DNA from: Oscillospiraceae bacterium | Lineage (GTDB): Bacteria > Bacillota > Clostridia > Oscillospirales > Acutalibacteraceae | NCBI GenBank assembly: GCA_015066005.1 | Contig: SVPF01000001.1 | Coordinates: 44,997-108,996 of the forward strand | Reading direction: 5' to 3' | Length of the DNA: 64,000 nt | In this document: positions 50,857 to 60,136 of the stretch, piece by piece | Layout of the letters: the number at the start of each line of letters is the position of its first letter | How positions within the stretch are numbered: the first letter of the stretch is position 1 | Notes under the pieces: generated by a model | What the model was told of the DNA's origin: nothing | The model's database searches: none | Seen by the model: the letters and a program-made list of their open reading frames with translations, nothing else | Translations under genes and position numbers: made by a program

Positions 50857-53800
50857 ATGAAATTTATAAGCGATGTTCTTAAAAATGACAGCGATTATAA
50901 AAGCCTTTTAAACGACTGCGAAAAGGGGCGCCTTCCCACCCTTTGCACAGGGCTTTCAAATGTGCACAAGGCGGCAATTATTGCGGCACTTTACGGTCAT
51001 TTAAACAAAAGAATTGCTGTTATTACCCCCGATGAAGCCACAGCCGATGCATTACAGAACGACCTTACTTCACTTAATGTAAACGCTGTAAACTTTCCGT
51101 CAAGGGATTATTGCCTTTGCAATATGCAGGGCTATTCAAAAGAATATGAGCAAAAACGCACCGACACCCTGTCTAAGCTTTTAGGCGGGGGTTTTGGCGT
51201 GCTTACATTGTCGTTAGATGCGGCACTGCAATACACCCTTCCACCCCAAAAATTAAAGGCCGCAAACTTCACTTTAAAGGGCGGCGACTGTATAGAAATC
51301 AGCTCCCTTTGTGACAAGCTTTTAAACAGCGGCTATGTTAGAAGTGAATTGTGCGAGGGCATTGGTCAGTTTTCGGTGCGCGGCGGTATTTTTGACATTT
51401 TTCCCGTAAACCAAAAGGACCCCGTAAGAATTGAATTTTGGGGCGATGAAATTGACAGCATATCATTTTTCGACCCCGAAACACAGCGCCGCACCGACAA
51501 TGTGGATTATATTGATATTACCCCCGCTTGCGAGGTGCTTTTTAATAGCGATGAGCTTTTATCAATCCTTTCAAAGCTTTTAAAAAGCAAAAGCATTACC
51601 GAAAATCAGGCAAAACAAATTGAAAAGGATATAAACTCCCTTGAAAACGGTATTTCAATTCAGCCCGACCGTTATATTCCCCTGCTTTTTGATACAACCG
51701 TTTTTGATTATTTAGATGATACGCTTATCATTTTGTCCGACAGTATAAATATTTCCGAAAGACTTAAAAGCACCGCTTCCCAAAATGAAATGGATGTTGA
51801 AAATCTTTTACAGGAAGGCTTTTTAAATAAGAAAACCGCAAAGCTGTGGCTTACAAAAACGGAATTTTACGAAAAATGCGAAGCCGCTGTTATTATGGAT
51901 AATTTCAGCCGCAACAGCTATGAATTAAAGGTAAAAAACATTATTAACTTTAATTTAAAACGCTCTACCGCATGGGGCGGTGATATTGGCGTTTTGCTTG
52001 AGGATATTTCCTACACCTTAGAAAACAAGGGTACAGCGGTTATTCTTGCGGGCGAAAGCCGTGCCGCAAGGGTGCTTACCGCTTCACTTCAGGAAAAAGG
52101 CATTAACGCACTTTTAAGTGATAACCCCGAAATAAAGGCAGGGGCGGTTTATGTTACAACAGGCGGTCTTTCCGACGGGTTTGAAATTCCGTCACAAAAA
52201 TTTATACTTATAACCCACCGATATATTGCCGCTGACAGAAAACGGCTTAAAAAGAAGGCCAAAAAGGGGCAGGAAATTGGTTCACTTGATGAGCTTAAAA
52301 AAGGTGATTATGTTGTTCACGAAGCCCACGGTATCGGTATTTTTGACGGCATTAACCGCATTACAAACGGCGGTGTTACTAAGGATTATATTAAAATTAA
52401 ATACGCTAAAAGTGATGTTTTGTATGTGCCGGTTACACAGCTTGATTTAGTTTCGCGCTATATCGGTGCCGCTACCGAGGATTCACAGATAAAAATTAAC
52501 CGCCTGGGCGGCAGCGAATGGCAAAAAACCCGAAGGCGTGTTAAAGCGGCAGTTAAAGATATGGCAAAGCAGCTTACTGCACTTTACGCCAAACGAATGG
52601 CAATTAAGGGCTATGCCTTTTCACCCGACACCGATTTGCAAAACGATTTTGAACGTAGGTTTGAATATGATGAAACCGATGACCAGCTTAGGTGTATTAA
52701 CGAAATTAAGGCCGATATGGAGCGGGATGTGCCAATGGACCGTCTTTTGTGCGGGGATGTTGGCTTTGGCAAAACCGAGGTCGCCCTTCGCGCCGCCTTT
52801 AAATGTATAAGCGAAGGCAAGCAATGTGCCCTTTTGGTGCCAACCACAATTTTGGCGCTTCAGCATTACAATACCATTGTGCGCCGTTTTGGTGAAATGC
52901 CGGTAACGGTTAAGCTTTTGAACCGCTTTGTAACACCCAAACAGCAGCAAAAAATTATATCTGACCTTAAATGCGGCAGGCTTGATATGGTTGTGGGCAC
53001 ACACCGCCTGATTTCAAAGGATGTAAGCTTTAAGGATTTAGGACTTGTTATTATAGATGAGGAGCAGCGCTTTGGCGTGGCACAAAAGGAACGTTTTAAG
53101 GAGCTTTACCCGTCGGTCGATATACTAACCCTTTCAGCCACCCCCATTCCGAGAACGCTTAATATGGCAATGTCAGGCCTTCGTGATATGTCAAGCCTTG
53201 ATGAAGCACCGGGTGACCGTCATCCTGTGCAAACCTATGTGCTCGAACAAAATATGGGCATTTTAGTTGATGCCATAAGAAAGGAAATTCGCCGCGGAGG
53301 TCAGGTTTATTACCTGCACAACACCATTGATACCATTGAACGCTGTGCCGCACGCCTTAAGGCAAAGCTACCCGAAATTAACATTGGTATAGCTCACGGA
53401 AGAATGAGCGAGGATGAGCTTTCGAATGTGTGGAAGCAGCTATTAGAGCACGAAATAGACCTGCTTGTATGCACCACAATTATTGAAACGGGTGTAGATG
53501 TACCCAACGCCAACACCCTAATTATTGAAAACGCCGACCGAATGGGGCTTTCACAGCTTCACCAGCTTCGTGGCCGTGTCGGCCGTTCGCCGCGTCGCGC
53601 TTATGCTTATTTTTGCTTTACACCCAACAAGCAGTTAAGTGATATTGCGTCAAAACGGCTTGAAGCAATAAGGGAATATACCGAATTCGGCTCGGGCTTT
53701 AAAATTGCAATGCGTGACCTTGAAATTAGAGGGGCGGGCAGTATTTTAGGCGGTGAACAGCACGGTAATATGGAATCGGTTGGGTATGATATGTACCTGA

Positions 53801-54276
53801 AGCTTTTAAGCGATGCTGTTAATGAGGAAAACGGTGTTATTCCCGATGATGATATTCCCTGTACGGTTGACCTTAACGTTTCGGCGCATATACCCGAAGG
53901 CTATATTTCTTCCCTTCCTGCAAGGCTTGGAATTTATAAGCGTATTGCCGCAATAAGAAGCGATGAGGATGCCAGCGATGTTATTGATGAGCTTTGTGAC
54001 CGCTTCGGTGAGCCGCCAAGGGCTGTAATGGGACTTATTGATATTGCAATTTTGCGCAATAAGGCGGCCGACAATAAAATTGCAGAAATTACCGCAAACG
54101 GAAATATGGCAATTTTAAAAATAAATTCCATTCAGGCCGATACCGTGCATAAGCTTTCCGAAAAATACGGCAACCGCTTTATGCTTAACGTTACCGAGAA
54201 GCCAATTTATACAATTAGGCTTTTAAAGAACCAAAATTTGTCTGATTTTGTGGGCGAGCTTATAAATGCCTTATAA
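50857..54276 (+). CDS. mfd: Transcription-repair coupling factor
   Basis: 'DRLLCGDVGFGKTEVALRAAFKCISEGKQCALLVPTTILA', 'DEEQRFGVAQKE'. Confidence 0.98.
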   Translation: MKFISDVLKNDSDYKSLLNDCEKGRLPTLCTGLSNVHKAAIIAALYGHLNKRIAVITPDEATADALQNDLTSLNVNAVNFPSRDYCLCNMQGYSKEYEQKRTDTLSKLLGGGFGVLTLSLDAALQYTLPPQKLKAANFTLKGGDCIEISSLCDKLLNSGYVRSELCEGIGQFSVRGGIFDIFPVNQKDPVRIEFWGDEIDSISFFDPETQRRTDNVDYIDITPACEVLFNSDELLSILSKLLKSKSITENQAKQIEKDINSLENGISIQPDRYIPLLFDTTVFDYLDDTLIILSDSINISERLKSTASQNEMDVENLLQEGFLNKKTAKLWLTKTEFYEKCEAAVIMDNFSRNSYELKVKNIINFNLKRSTAWGGDIGVLLEDISYTLENKGTAVILAGESRAARVLTASLQEKGINALLSDNPEIKAGAVYVTTGGLSDGFEIPSQKFILITHRYIAADRKRLKKKAKKGQEIGSLDELKKGDYVVHEAHGIGIFDGINRITNGGVTKDYIKIKYAKSDVLYVPVTQLDLVSRYIGAATEDSQIKINRLGGSEWQKTRRRVKAAVKDMAKQLTALYAKRMAIKGYAFSPDTDLQNDFERRFEYDETDDQLRCINEIKADMERDVPMDRLLCGDVGFGKTEVALRAAFKCISEGKQCALLVPTTILALQHYNTIVRRFGEMPVTVKLLNRFVTPKQQQKIISDLKCGRLDMVVGTHRLISKDVSFKDLGLVIIDEEQRFGVAQKERFKELYPSVDILTLSATPIPRTLNMAMSGLRDMSSLDEAPGDRHPVQTYVLEQNMGILVDAIRKEIRRGGQVYYLHNTIDTIERCAARLKAKLPEINIGIAHGRMSEDELSNVWKQLLEHEIDLLVCTTIIETGVDVPNANTLIIENADRMGLSQLHQLRGRVGRSPRRAYAYFCFTPNKQLSDIASKRLEAIREYTEFGSGFKIAMRDLEIRGAGSILGGEQHGNMESVGYDMYLKLLSDAVNEENGVIPDDDIPCTVDLNVSAHIPEGYISSLPARLGIYKRIAAIRSDEDASDVIDELCDRFGEPPRAVMGLIDIAILRNKAADNKIAEITANGNMAILKINSIQADTVHKLSEKYGNRFMLNVTEKPIYTIRLLKNQNLSDFVGELINAL

Positions 54277-54353
54277 TTAGAAAATTTTTGTGGACTTTTC
54301 GTTTAAGTTATTATATAATATGTATATTGTACAAAATCTTCGGAGGATTAAAA

Positions 54354-55460
54354 ATGAAGTTAATGAAAAAAATCGTTGCTGCAGTTATCGTTTTAATTTT
54401 AGCTTTATCGATAACCGGCTGCCACAAGAAAAATGAAATTGCCGTTACAGTTAACGGCTTCGAGTATACCTCGGCTTACTATATGTGCGCTCTTATTAAC
54501 GCATACAGAGAAGGTCAAAGCGAGGTTCAAACCGCTTTGGGTGACAAGTTCACATCCGATACCGATTACTTTAAGCAAAAAATTGGCGACAAAAAATTTG
54601 ATGCTTGGGTAAAGGATCGCGCTATTGATATTCTTGAAGAAATAGGCACTTACCAAAAGCTTTGTAAGGATGCCAAAATTGAGCTTAGCGACGAACAAAT
54701 GAACGAAGCACAAAATATGGCTTACTACACCTGGTATTATTACGGCTACGGTCAAATGTTTGAGCCAAACGGTGTAAGCTGGAACACCTACTTACAGTTT
54801 AATGTTGACAGCGCTTATGCTAACCTTTACTTTGAACACCTTTACGGTGAGAAGGGCGAAAAGGAAATTCCCGCCGCTGATGTTGAAGCAAAGCTTTATA
54901 AGGACTTTATTATTGCTGATTTGATTGATGTTACCTTCAGCAGTGAAAAGGACACTGAAAAGGCTGAAATTAAAACCAAGCTTGACGGTTACCTTAAAGA
55001 CCTTAAGGAAGGCAAAAAGACCTTTGAAGAGGTTTATAACGATTATAACGATATAAAGCCTGAAGAAGAAAAAGAAGAGGAAAAGGAAGAAGCCGACAAG
55101 GAAGAAAGCACGGAAGAGAAGGAAGAGCTTAAGCCAATTGACGAATATGCTCAAATCCTCGGCGCTAAGGACAGCGGCTACGACCACGACTACTTTGATG
55201 AAATTTCAAAAATGGCAACTAACGAAGTTAAAATCATTGAAAAGAAGGAAAAGGCCGGTTATATTTTAGTTGTTAAGAAGGATATTAAGGCTGACCCCTA
55301 CTATCGTGAAAATATGGATATAACCATTCGCCATCTTTTAAAGGATGATGAATTTAATAAGGATATGGACAAAATTTTCAAGACCGCTAAGGCTGATGTA
55401 AACAGCTTTGCAGTTGATCGCTTTAAGGTAAAGAAAATTAAAGAACCGTCTTATCAATAA
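54354..55460 (+). CDS. SurA/PrsA-like N-terminal-domain lipoprotein (foldase-like)
   Basis: Lipobox 'SITGCH'; Glu/Lys-rich linker; C-terminal 'YILVVKKDIKADPYYRENMDITIRHLL'. Confidence 0.65.
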   Translation: MKLMKKIVAAVIVLILALSITGCHKKNEIAVTVNGFEYTSAYYMCALINAYREGQSEVQTALGDKFTSDTDYFKQKIGDKKFDAWVKDRAIDILEEIGTYQKLCKDAKIELSDEQMNEAQNMAYYTWYYYGYGQMFEPNGVSWNTYLQFNVDSAYANLYFEHLYGEKGEKEIPAADVEAKLYKDFIIADLIDVTFSSEKDTEKAEIKTKLDGYLKDLKEGKKTFEEVYNDYNDIKPEEEKEEEKEEADKEESTEEKEELKPIDEYAQILGAKDSGYDHDYFDEISKMATNEVKIIEKKEKAGYILVVKKDIKADPYYRENMDITIRHLLKDDEFNKDMDKIFKTAKADVNSFAVDRFKVKKIKEPSYQ

Positions 55461-55485
55461 TAAGTGTTAAGCATCTGCTAAAGAG

Positions 55486-55516
55486 GCACCTCCCTTACGG
55501 AAGGTGCCTCATTTAT
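55486..55516 (+). terminator. Intrinsic terminator
   Basis: GAGGCACCT-cccttacgga-AGGTGCCTC followed by a T-rich stretch. Confidence 0.75.
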
Positions 55517-55569
55517 TGGGAGAAACTTCTTTATGAAGTGTATGCCAAAAGCGGATGCTTTTTTATTCC

Positions 55570-55620
55570 AAATAAAAACCGACTGCGTAAACAAAACTTT
55601 TTACACAGTCGGTTAAATTA
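55570..55620 (-). terminator. Intrinsic terminator ending the minus-strand small-ORF unit
   Basis: Minus strand AACCGACTGTGT...ACGCAGTCGGTTTTTATTT. Confidence 0.7.
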
Positions 55621-55639
55621 TTTCAATATTCATTTTTTA

Positions 55640-56262
55640 AAAATTCTTCTTTCGTTTTTCCGTTTTTAATGCCTTACGCGGCACCTGCATATCAAGGGGC
55701 GTTCCCCTAGTTAAATTATTATTTTACGGAGCAAAACCTTTTTTTAAAGTTAAATAGTACATTGGACTCACCCTTACAGTTTATTTAATGGAATAAATTC
55801 TTATTTTCATTAAAATCACCGAACTTTTAATATATGTTATCTTTTAAGATTAACATTTAACTGTACATTGGTCTCACCTTATCAATTTATTTTTTGATAA
55901 AATAAATTTCTACTTTCATAAAGCATCACCGGGGGTTTATATATTCTGTCAAATCCTATTGGAAAAAACTTAAACTAAATGAAAACTCTTCCCGCCTTTA
56001 TTTAAAACTTTATTAAATTTATTTTCAAGACCATTTTAACCTTATATTATATAAAGTCCCTTTCGGGCCCGCTTAAATATCAAAACCAAAATTTACACTT
56101 TTAAACCAGGTTATTTTCAAAACCCTTTTTTAAAGATTTAAAAGCCCACAAACTTAAAATTTTGTTATTTAAGTGTTCTTACTTCATTGGAATCACGCCT
56201 TTCTTTTTTATTTAAGAAACCTTTCAGGTGGAGTTAAGTCTTTCATTTTTTTGCTCCTCCTT
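55640..56262 (-). other. Transcribed unit with degenerate ~110-bp modules and tiny ORFs; no long ORF
   Basis: Module starts at 56246, 56120, 56028, 55919 and 55810. Tiny ORFs MKDLTPPERFLK, MKVEIYFIKK, MYS, MKIRIYSIK, MYYLTLKKGFAP. Confidence 0.5.
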
Positions 56263-56277
56263 TCTCTTTCTGTCTTT

Positions 56278-56307
56278 ATTGTAATGTATAATGCACAAAA
56301 AGTCAAG
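56278..56307 (-). promoter_or_regulatory. Strong SigA-type promoter for the minus-strand small-ORF unit
   Basis: TTGACT-N17-TACAAT on the minus strand, then AAAGGAGGAG SD and ATG at 56246. Confidence 0.75.
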
Positions 56308-56468
56308 TAAAAGTTGATAACTTTTGTTACTTTTTACAAATTGTTCAAAAAATCTATTATTTTTTAGTCACTTATGATAAAATAGAATACACCAAAGGGA
56401 TAAATTTACACCCTTTTGAATTTTTAAAACCAAAAAACATACAATACTATTTAAGGAGAATTTATAAA

Positions 56469-56774
56469 ATGGCTGAAATGGAAAAGGACTATAACCCCGA
56501 CTTAATAACCCTTTCGGATGATGACGGCAAGGAATACACCTTTGAAGTGCTTGACGCAATCGAAACCGACGAAGCAAGATATTTGGCACTTCTGCCTACC
56601 TATGACGACCCCAAGAAGATGCTTGAGGAAAGCGGTGAATTGGTAATTGTTAAGGTTGGCGAAGAAAACGGCGAAGAATATTTTTACGAAATTGAAGACG
56701 ATGATGAGTATGAAACTATTGCCGATGCCTTCATCGACCGTTTGGAAGACTTTTTTGAAATTGATAATAAATAA
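56469..56774 (+). CDS. DUF1292 domain-containing protein
   Basis: 'LITLSDDDGKEYTFEVLDAIETDEARYLALLP', acidic small protein. Confidence 0.92.
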   Translation: MAEMEKDYNPDLITLSDDDGKEYTFEVLDAIETDEARYLALLPTYDDPKKMLEESGELVIVKVGEENGEEYFYEIEDDDEYETIADAFIDRLEDFFEIDNK

Positions 56775-56869
56775 TACTGTTTTTGCATTTTTAGGATGTC
56801 GCAACGCCGAAGACGTACAGTAAGTACTTCGAGGCGTTAAGACAAACTTAAAATCAAAAAGATTATTTA

Positions 56870-57066
56870 AGGTCCTGTTTTGTTCGCGGACCGTTGCTTA
56901 TATAACCCTACACTTTTAATTTTTGGGGCAATACTCTCGCGTAATGGGAATGCAGACCTCCCGCGGCTGTGCCGAGTTCGGAAGAAGGGAGCTCGAAGTT
57001 ACGCGGTGTGCACCCACCTGCTGTACTGCAGGTTATCATTAAGCACATTACGGCAAAACGGGATCT
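56870..57066 (+). ncRNA. 6S-like RNA candidate (SsrS)
   Basis: ~195-nt rod-like fold: GGTCCTGTTTTG (5') pairs with CAAAACGGGATC (3'). Inner pairings GCTTA/TAAGC, ATAACC/GGTTAT, CGCGTAA/TTACGCG, CTCCC/GGGAG; side hairpin CCTGC-tgtact-GCAGG. Plausible promoter upstream, terminator downstream. Confidence 0.5.
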
Positions 57067-57082
57067 TTTAGGTTAAATTAAA

Positions 57083-57119
57083 CGCCTAACCAGACTTATG
57101 TATGGTTAGGCGGTTTTAT
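57083..57119 (+). terminator. Intrinsic terminator downstream of the 6S-like RNA
   Basis: CGCCTAACCA-gacttatgta-TGGTTAGGCGGTTTT. Confidence 0.75.
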
Positions 57120-57133
57120 TAGGTATAAAAATA

Positions 57134-57164
57134 ACGGAGAAGTGTAGCACTTCTCCGTTTAAAA
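57134..57164 (-). terminator. Intrinsic terminator of rplKA
   Basis: ACGGAGAAGTG-tag-CACTTCTCCGTTT hairpin downstream of rplA. Confidence 0.8.
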
Positions 57165-57175
57165 ATTACTTTTTA

Positions 57176-57871
57176 TTAGTTGCCAAACTTAGCAACGTTG
57201 AGCTTCACGCCGGGGCCCATGGTAGTTGCGAGAACGCAAGACTTAACATACTGACCCTTTGTAGCAGCGGGCTTAGCCTTAATGATTGCACCCATAAGAG
57301 CGTCAAAGTTTTCCTGAATCTTTTCAGCACCGAAGGAAACCTTGCCGATGGGGCAGTGAATAATGTTGGTTTTGTCAAGACGGTATTCAATTTTACCTGC
57401 CTTTGCTTCGGTAACAGCCTTAGCAACATCAGGAGTAACGGTACCTGCCTTGGGGCTGGGCATTAAGCCACGGGGACCTAAAACCTTACCAAGACGACCA
57501 ACAAGACCCATCATATCGGGAGTAGCGATTACTACGTCGAAATCGAGCCAGTTTTCGTTCTGAATCTTAGCGATCATTTCCTCAGCACCAACAAAGTCAG
57601 CGCCTGCAGCTTCAGCAGCTGCTGCCTTGTCGCCCTTAGCAATAACTAAGGTTCTAACAGTTTTACCTGTACCGTTGGGAAGAACAACAGCGCCACGAAC
57701 CTGCTGGTCAGCGTGACGAGAGTCAACACCCAAACGAACGTGAATTTCAACCGTTTCATCGAATTTTGCAGTAGCGGTCTTTACAACCAATTCTGCAGCT
57801 TCGTTAACATCGTAAAGCTTACCGGTTTCAATAAGCTTTGCGCTTTCACTATATTTTTTACCGTGTTTCAT
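57176..57871 (-). CDS. rplA: 50S ribosomal protein L1
   Basis: '[50 protein letters not shown]'. Confidence 0.99.
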   Translation of the reverse strand: MKHGKKYSESAKLIETGKLYDVNEAAELVVKTATAKFDETVEIHVRLGVDSRHADQQVRGAVVLPNGTGKTVRTLVIAKGDKAAAAEAAGADFVGAEEMIAKIQNENWLDFDVVIATPDMMGLVGRLGKVLGPRGLMPSPKAGTVTPDVAKAVTEAKAGKIEYRLDKTNIIHCPIGKVSFGAEKIQENFDALMGAIIKAKPAATKGQYVKSCVLATTMGPGVKLNVAKFGN

Positions 57872-57919
57872 TTTTTACCTCCAAGTGGTTAATCGGAATT
57901 TTCCTCCCACGAGAGAGAA

Positions 57920-58345
57920 TTAATCTACAACCTCAATACCCATGCTACGTGCTGTACCGGCGATCATGCTCATAGCAGATTCGATAGAAGCAGCGTTCAA
58001 GTCGGGCATTTTGGTTTCAGCGATTTTTTGTACTTGCTCTCTTGTGATTTTGGCAACCTTGTTTTTGTTAGGTGTGCCTGATGCGCTTTCAATACCGCAA
58101 GCCTTCTTAATAAGAACAGCTGCAGGGGGAGTCTTTGTGATGAAGCTGAAAGAACGGTCAGCATAAACTGTAATTACAACAGGAATGATAAGACCAACAT
58201 CGTTCTTAGTTCTTTCGTTAAACTCCTTAGTGAAAGCCATGATGTTAACACCATGCTGACCGAGAGCCGGGCCTACAGGGGGAGCTGGTGTTGCCTTACC
58301 TGCAGGGATTTGTAACTTAATGTAGCCTGTAATTTTTTGAGCCAT
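57920..58345 (-). CDS. rplK: 50S ribosomal protein L11
   Basis: '[44 protein letters not shown]'. Confidence 0.99.
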   Translation of the reverse strand: MAQKITGYIKLQIPAGKATPAPPVGPALGQHGVNIMAFTKEFNERTKNDVGLIIPVVITVYADRSFSFITKTPPAAVLIKKACGIESASGTPNKNKVAKITREQVQKIAETKMPDLNAASIESAMSMIAGTARSMGIEVVD

Positions 58346-58479
58346 TTTTATTTGCACCTCCATAATTCGTGGTAACAGTATCTTATAGTCTGATACCTGG
58401 CGGGGCGGTCATATTCCGTCCCTCCCACCGTGACACGCTTTGTGTCGGGGTTTAATAAGCATTTCTGCGTATTAACTGA

Positions 58480-59007
58480 TTAGTTTTCAAGAGAAATTTG
58501 GTCAAGTTCTAATTCAACCGGAGTTTCTCTGCCAAACATTGAAAGAACAACACAAACACTGTTGTTTTCGGTATCAACCGTTTTAACAGTACCGGTATAT
58601 CCTTCAAGCGGACCGCTGATAATTTTAACAATATCGCCGTCCTTATAGCCAACCTCAACGCTGTGCTTTTCTACGCCAAGGGCTGCAACCTCTTCATCGG
58701 TTAGGGGAACGGGCTTAGAAGCCGGACCCACAAAGCCTGTACAGCCACGGATGTTTCTAACAACATACCAGCTGTCATCGGTTACAATCATTTTAATTAA
58801 CACATAACCGGGAAAAATTTTACGTTCAACCTCGCGAACCTTGTCTTCCTTAATTTCGGTTACGGTTTCCATTGGGATTTTAATATCTTGTATTAAATCC
58901 TGCATTCCACGACTTTCAACCATAGTTGCCAAGTCGTTAGCCACCTTGTTTTCATATCCTGAATAGGTATGCACAACATACCATCTTGCTTCTTGTGTTT
59001 CAGACAT
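58480..59007 (-). CDS. nusG: Transcription termination/antitermination protein NusG
   Basis: 'ARWYVVHTYSGYENKVANDL', KOW motif 'GDIVKIISGPLEGYTGTVKTV'. Confidence 0.98.
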   Translation of the reverse strand: MSETQEARWYVVHTYSGYENKVANDLATMVESRGMQDLIQDIKIPMETVTEIKEDKVREVERKIFPGYVLIKMIVTDDSWYVVRNIRGCTGFVGPASKPVPLTDEEVAALGVEKHSVEVGYKDGDIVKIISGPLEGYTGTVKTVDTENNSVCVVLSMFGRETPVELELDQISLEN

Positions 59008-59023
59008 GATTTACCTCCAAGGA

Positions 59024-59725
59024 TTATTTAACGCTTTTTAAGATCCATTCGATAAGCTGACCTAAACCAAAGTCAACAAGCCAAATAAGTGCACCTACAA
59101 CTGCGCACATAATTAAAACTATACCTGTGTTTTTAACAACATCTTTAAAGCTTGGCCAAACAATCTTTTTGATTTCGCTCTTATAATCTCTGAAGAAGAG
59201 AACAACACGCTGAGCGATTGTTTTTCCATTGGTTGCTTTTGCTTCAATATAATCATCAATAAACAAGTGAGCAATTGCAAATGCTGCAAATAAGAACATT
59301 GCAACAACCATAATAATTGCAAACCAGGTGTAATGAATACTTGAAACAGGAGCAATGGGACGAACGTCAACAAACCTTGTAGGCTCAAGTGCAGTCATAC
59401 ATACCAATGTGTAAATGGCAGTGAAAAGACTTACGGCCGAAACAGTATAACGAATTCCCTTCTTGTTAACAAACAAGCCAACACCGTTTAATACAGCAGC
59501 AAATGCGGTAAGAATAAAGGTAAACAAAATTTTAGCAGAATATGCTAAACCAATGCTTTTACCTAAAAATTCAACCTTTGAACCAAATGCCCACTGAGCT
59601 GCGATGTAAGAGCCTGCCAACTCACCCTTTGAGAAAACATCCACAAAAGGAAGGAAAAACATTACAAGGGCACCCAGACCGAAAACAACGGCGGCAATTT
59701 GAAAAATTTTATTTAATATCTTCAT
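59024..59725 (-). CDS. secE: SecE with a long N-terminal multi-TM extension
   Basis: C-terminal 'VVLFFRDYKSEIKKIVWPSFKDVVKNTGIVLIMCAVVGALIWLVDFGLGQLI' is SecE; located rpmG-secE-nusG. About 165 aa of extra N-terminal sequence. Confidence 0.88.
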   Translation of the reverse strand: MKILNKIFQIAAVVFGLGALVMFFLPFVDVFSKGELAGSYIAAQWAFGSKVEFLGKSIGLAYSAKILFTFILTAFAAVLNGVGLFVNKKGIRYTVSAVSLFTAIYTLVCMTALEPTRFVDVRPIAPVSSIHYTWFAIIMVVAMFLFAAFAIAHLFIDDYIEAKATNGKTIAQRVVLFFRDYKSEIKKIVWPSFKDVVKNTGIVLIMCAVVGALIWLVDFGLGQLIEWILKSVK

Positions 59726-59734
59726 TTCTGCCTC

Positions 59735-59884
59735 CTACTTTGTTTCCTTGTGAAGGGTGTGCTTTTTGCAGAACCTGCAGTACTTGTTCATTTCAAGTCT
59801 GTCGGGGTCGTTCTTCTTGTTTTTCATTGTGTTGTAGTTGCGTTGTTTGCACTCTGTGCAAGCAAGTGTGATTTTAACTCTCAT
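59735..59884 (-). CDS. rpmG: 50S ribosomal protein L33
   Basis: '[49 protein letters not shown]'. Confidence 0.98.
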   Translation of the reverse strand: MRVKITLACTECKQRNYNTMKNKKNDPDRLEMNKYCRFCKKHTLHKETK

Positions 59885-60136
59885 AACGGCACCTCCCGCT
59901 TTACGGAAATATTTTTTGCTTTTACTCTTGTAAAAGTAAACGCCTCCCTCGGTTAAAGCTGTCAATTCATCGCATCACACACCACATTTTGCGGTTTGTG
60001 AAAAGCACACTGCGATATGTTGAAAGCCCATAAAAACCGGTTCTTATTGCAAAAAAAAAGAACCTTTCAGAGGTAGTATGATTATACCATAAAATCCCTA
60101 AAAGGTCAAGCATTTTTTATTATATATTATATACTA

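Noticed and set aside
55480-55560. Fragment similar to dispersed repeats (GGCACCTCCCTTACGGAAGGTGCC)
   Set aside because: Short; explained by an intrinsic terminator downstream of the foldase-like gene.
56920-57060. 5S rRNA on the minus strand (segments such as CCGAACTCGG and GCGAGAGTATTGCC)
   Set aside because: Local matches are suggestive, but the arm order and lengths do not fit 5S. The long 12-bp closing stem reaching 56870/57066 fits a longer rod-shaped RNA better. No 16S/23S nearby.
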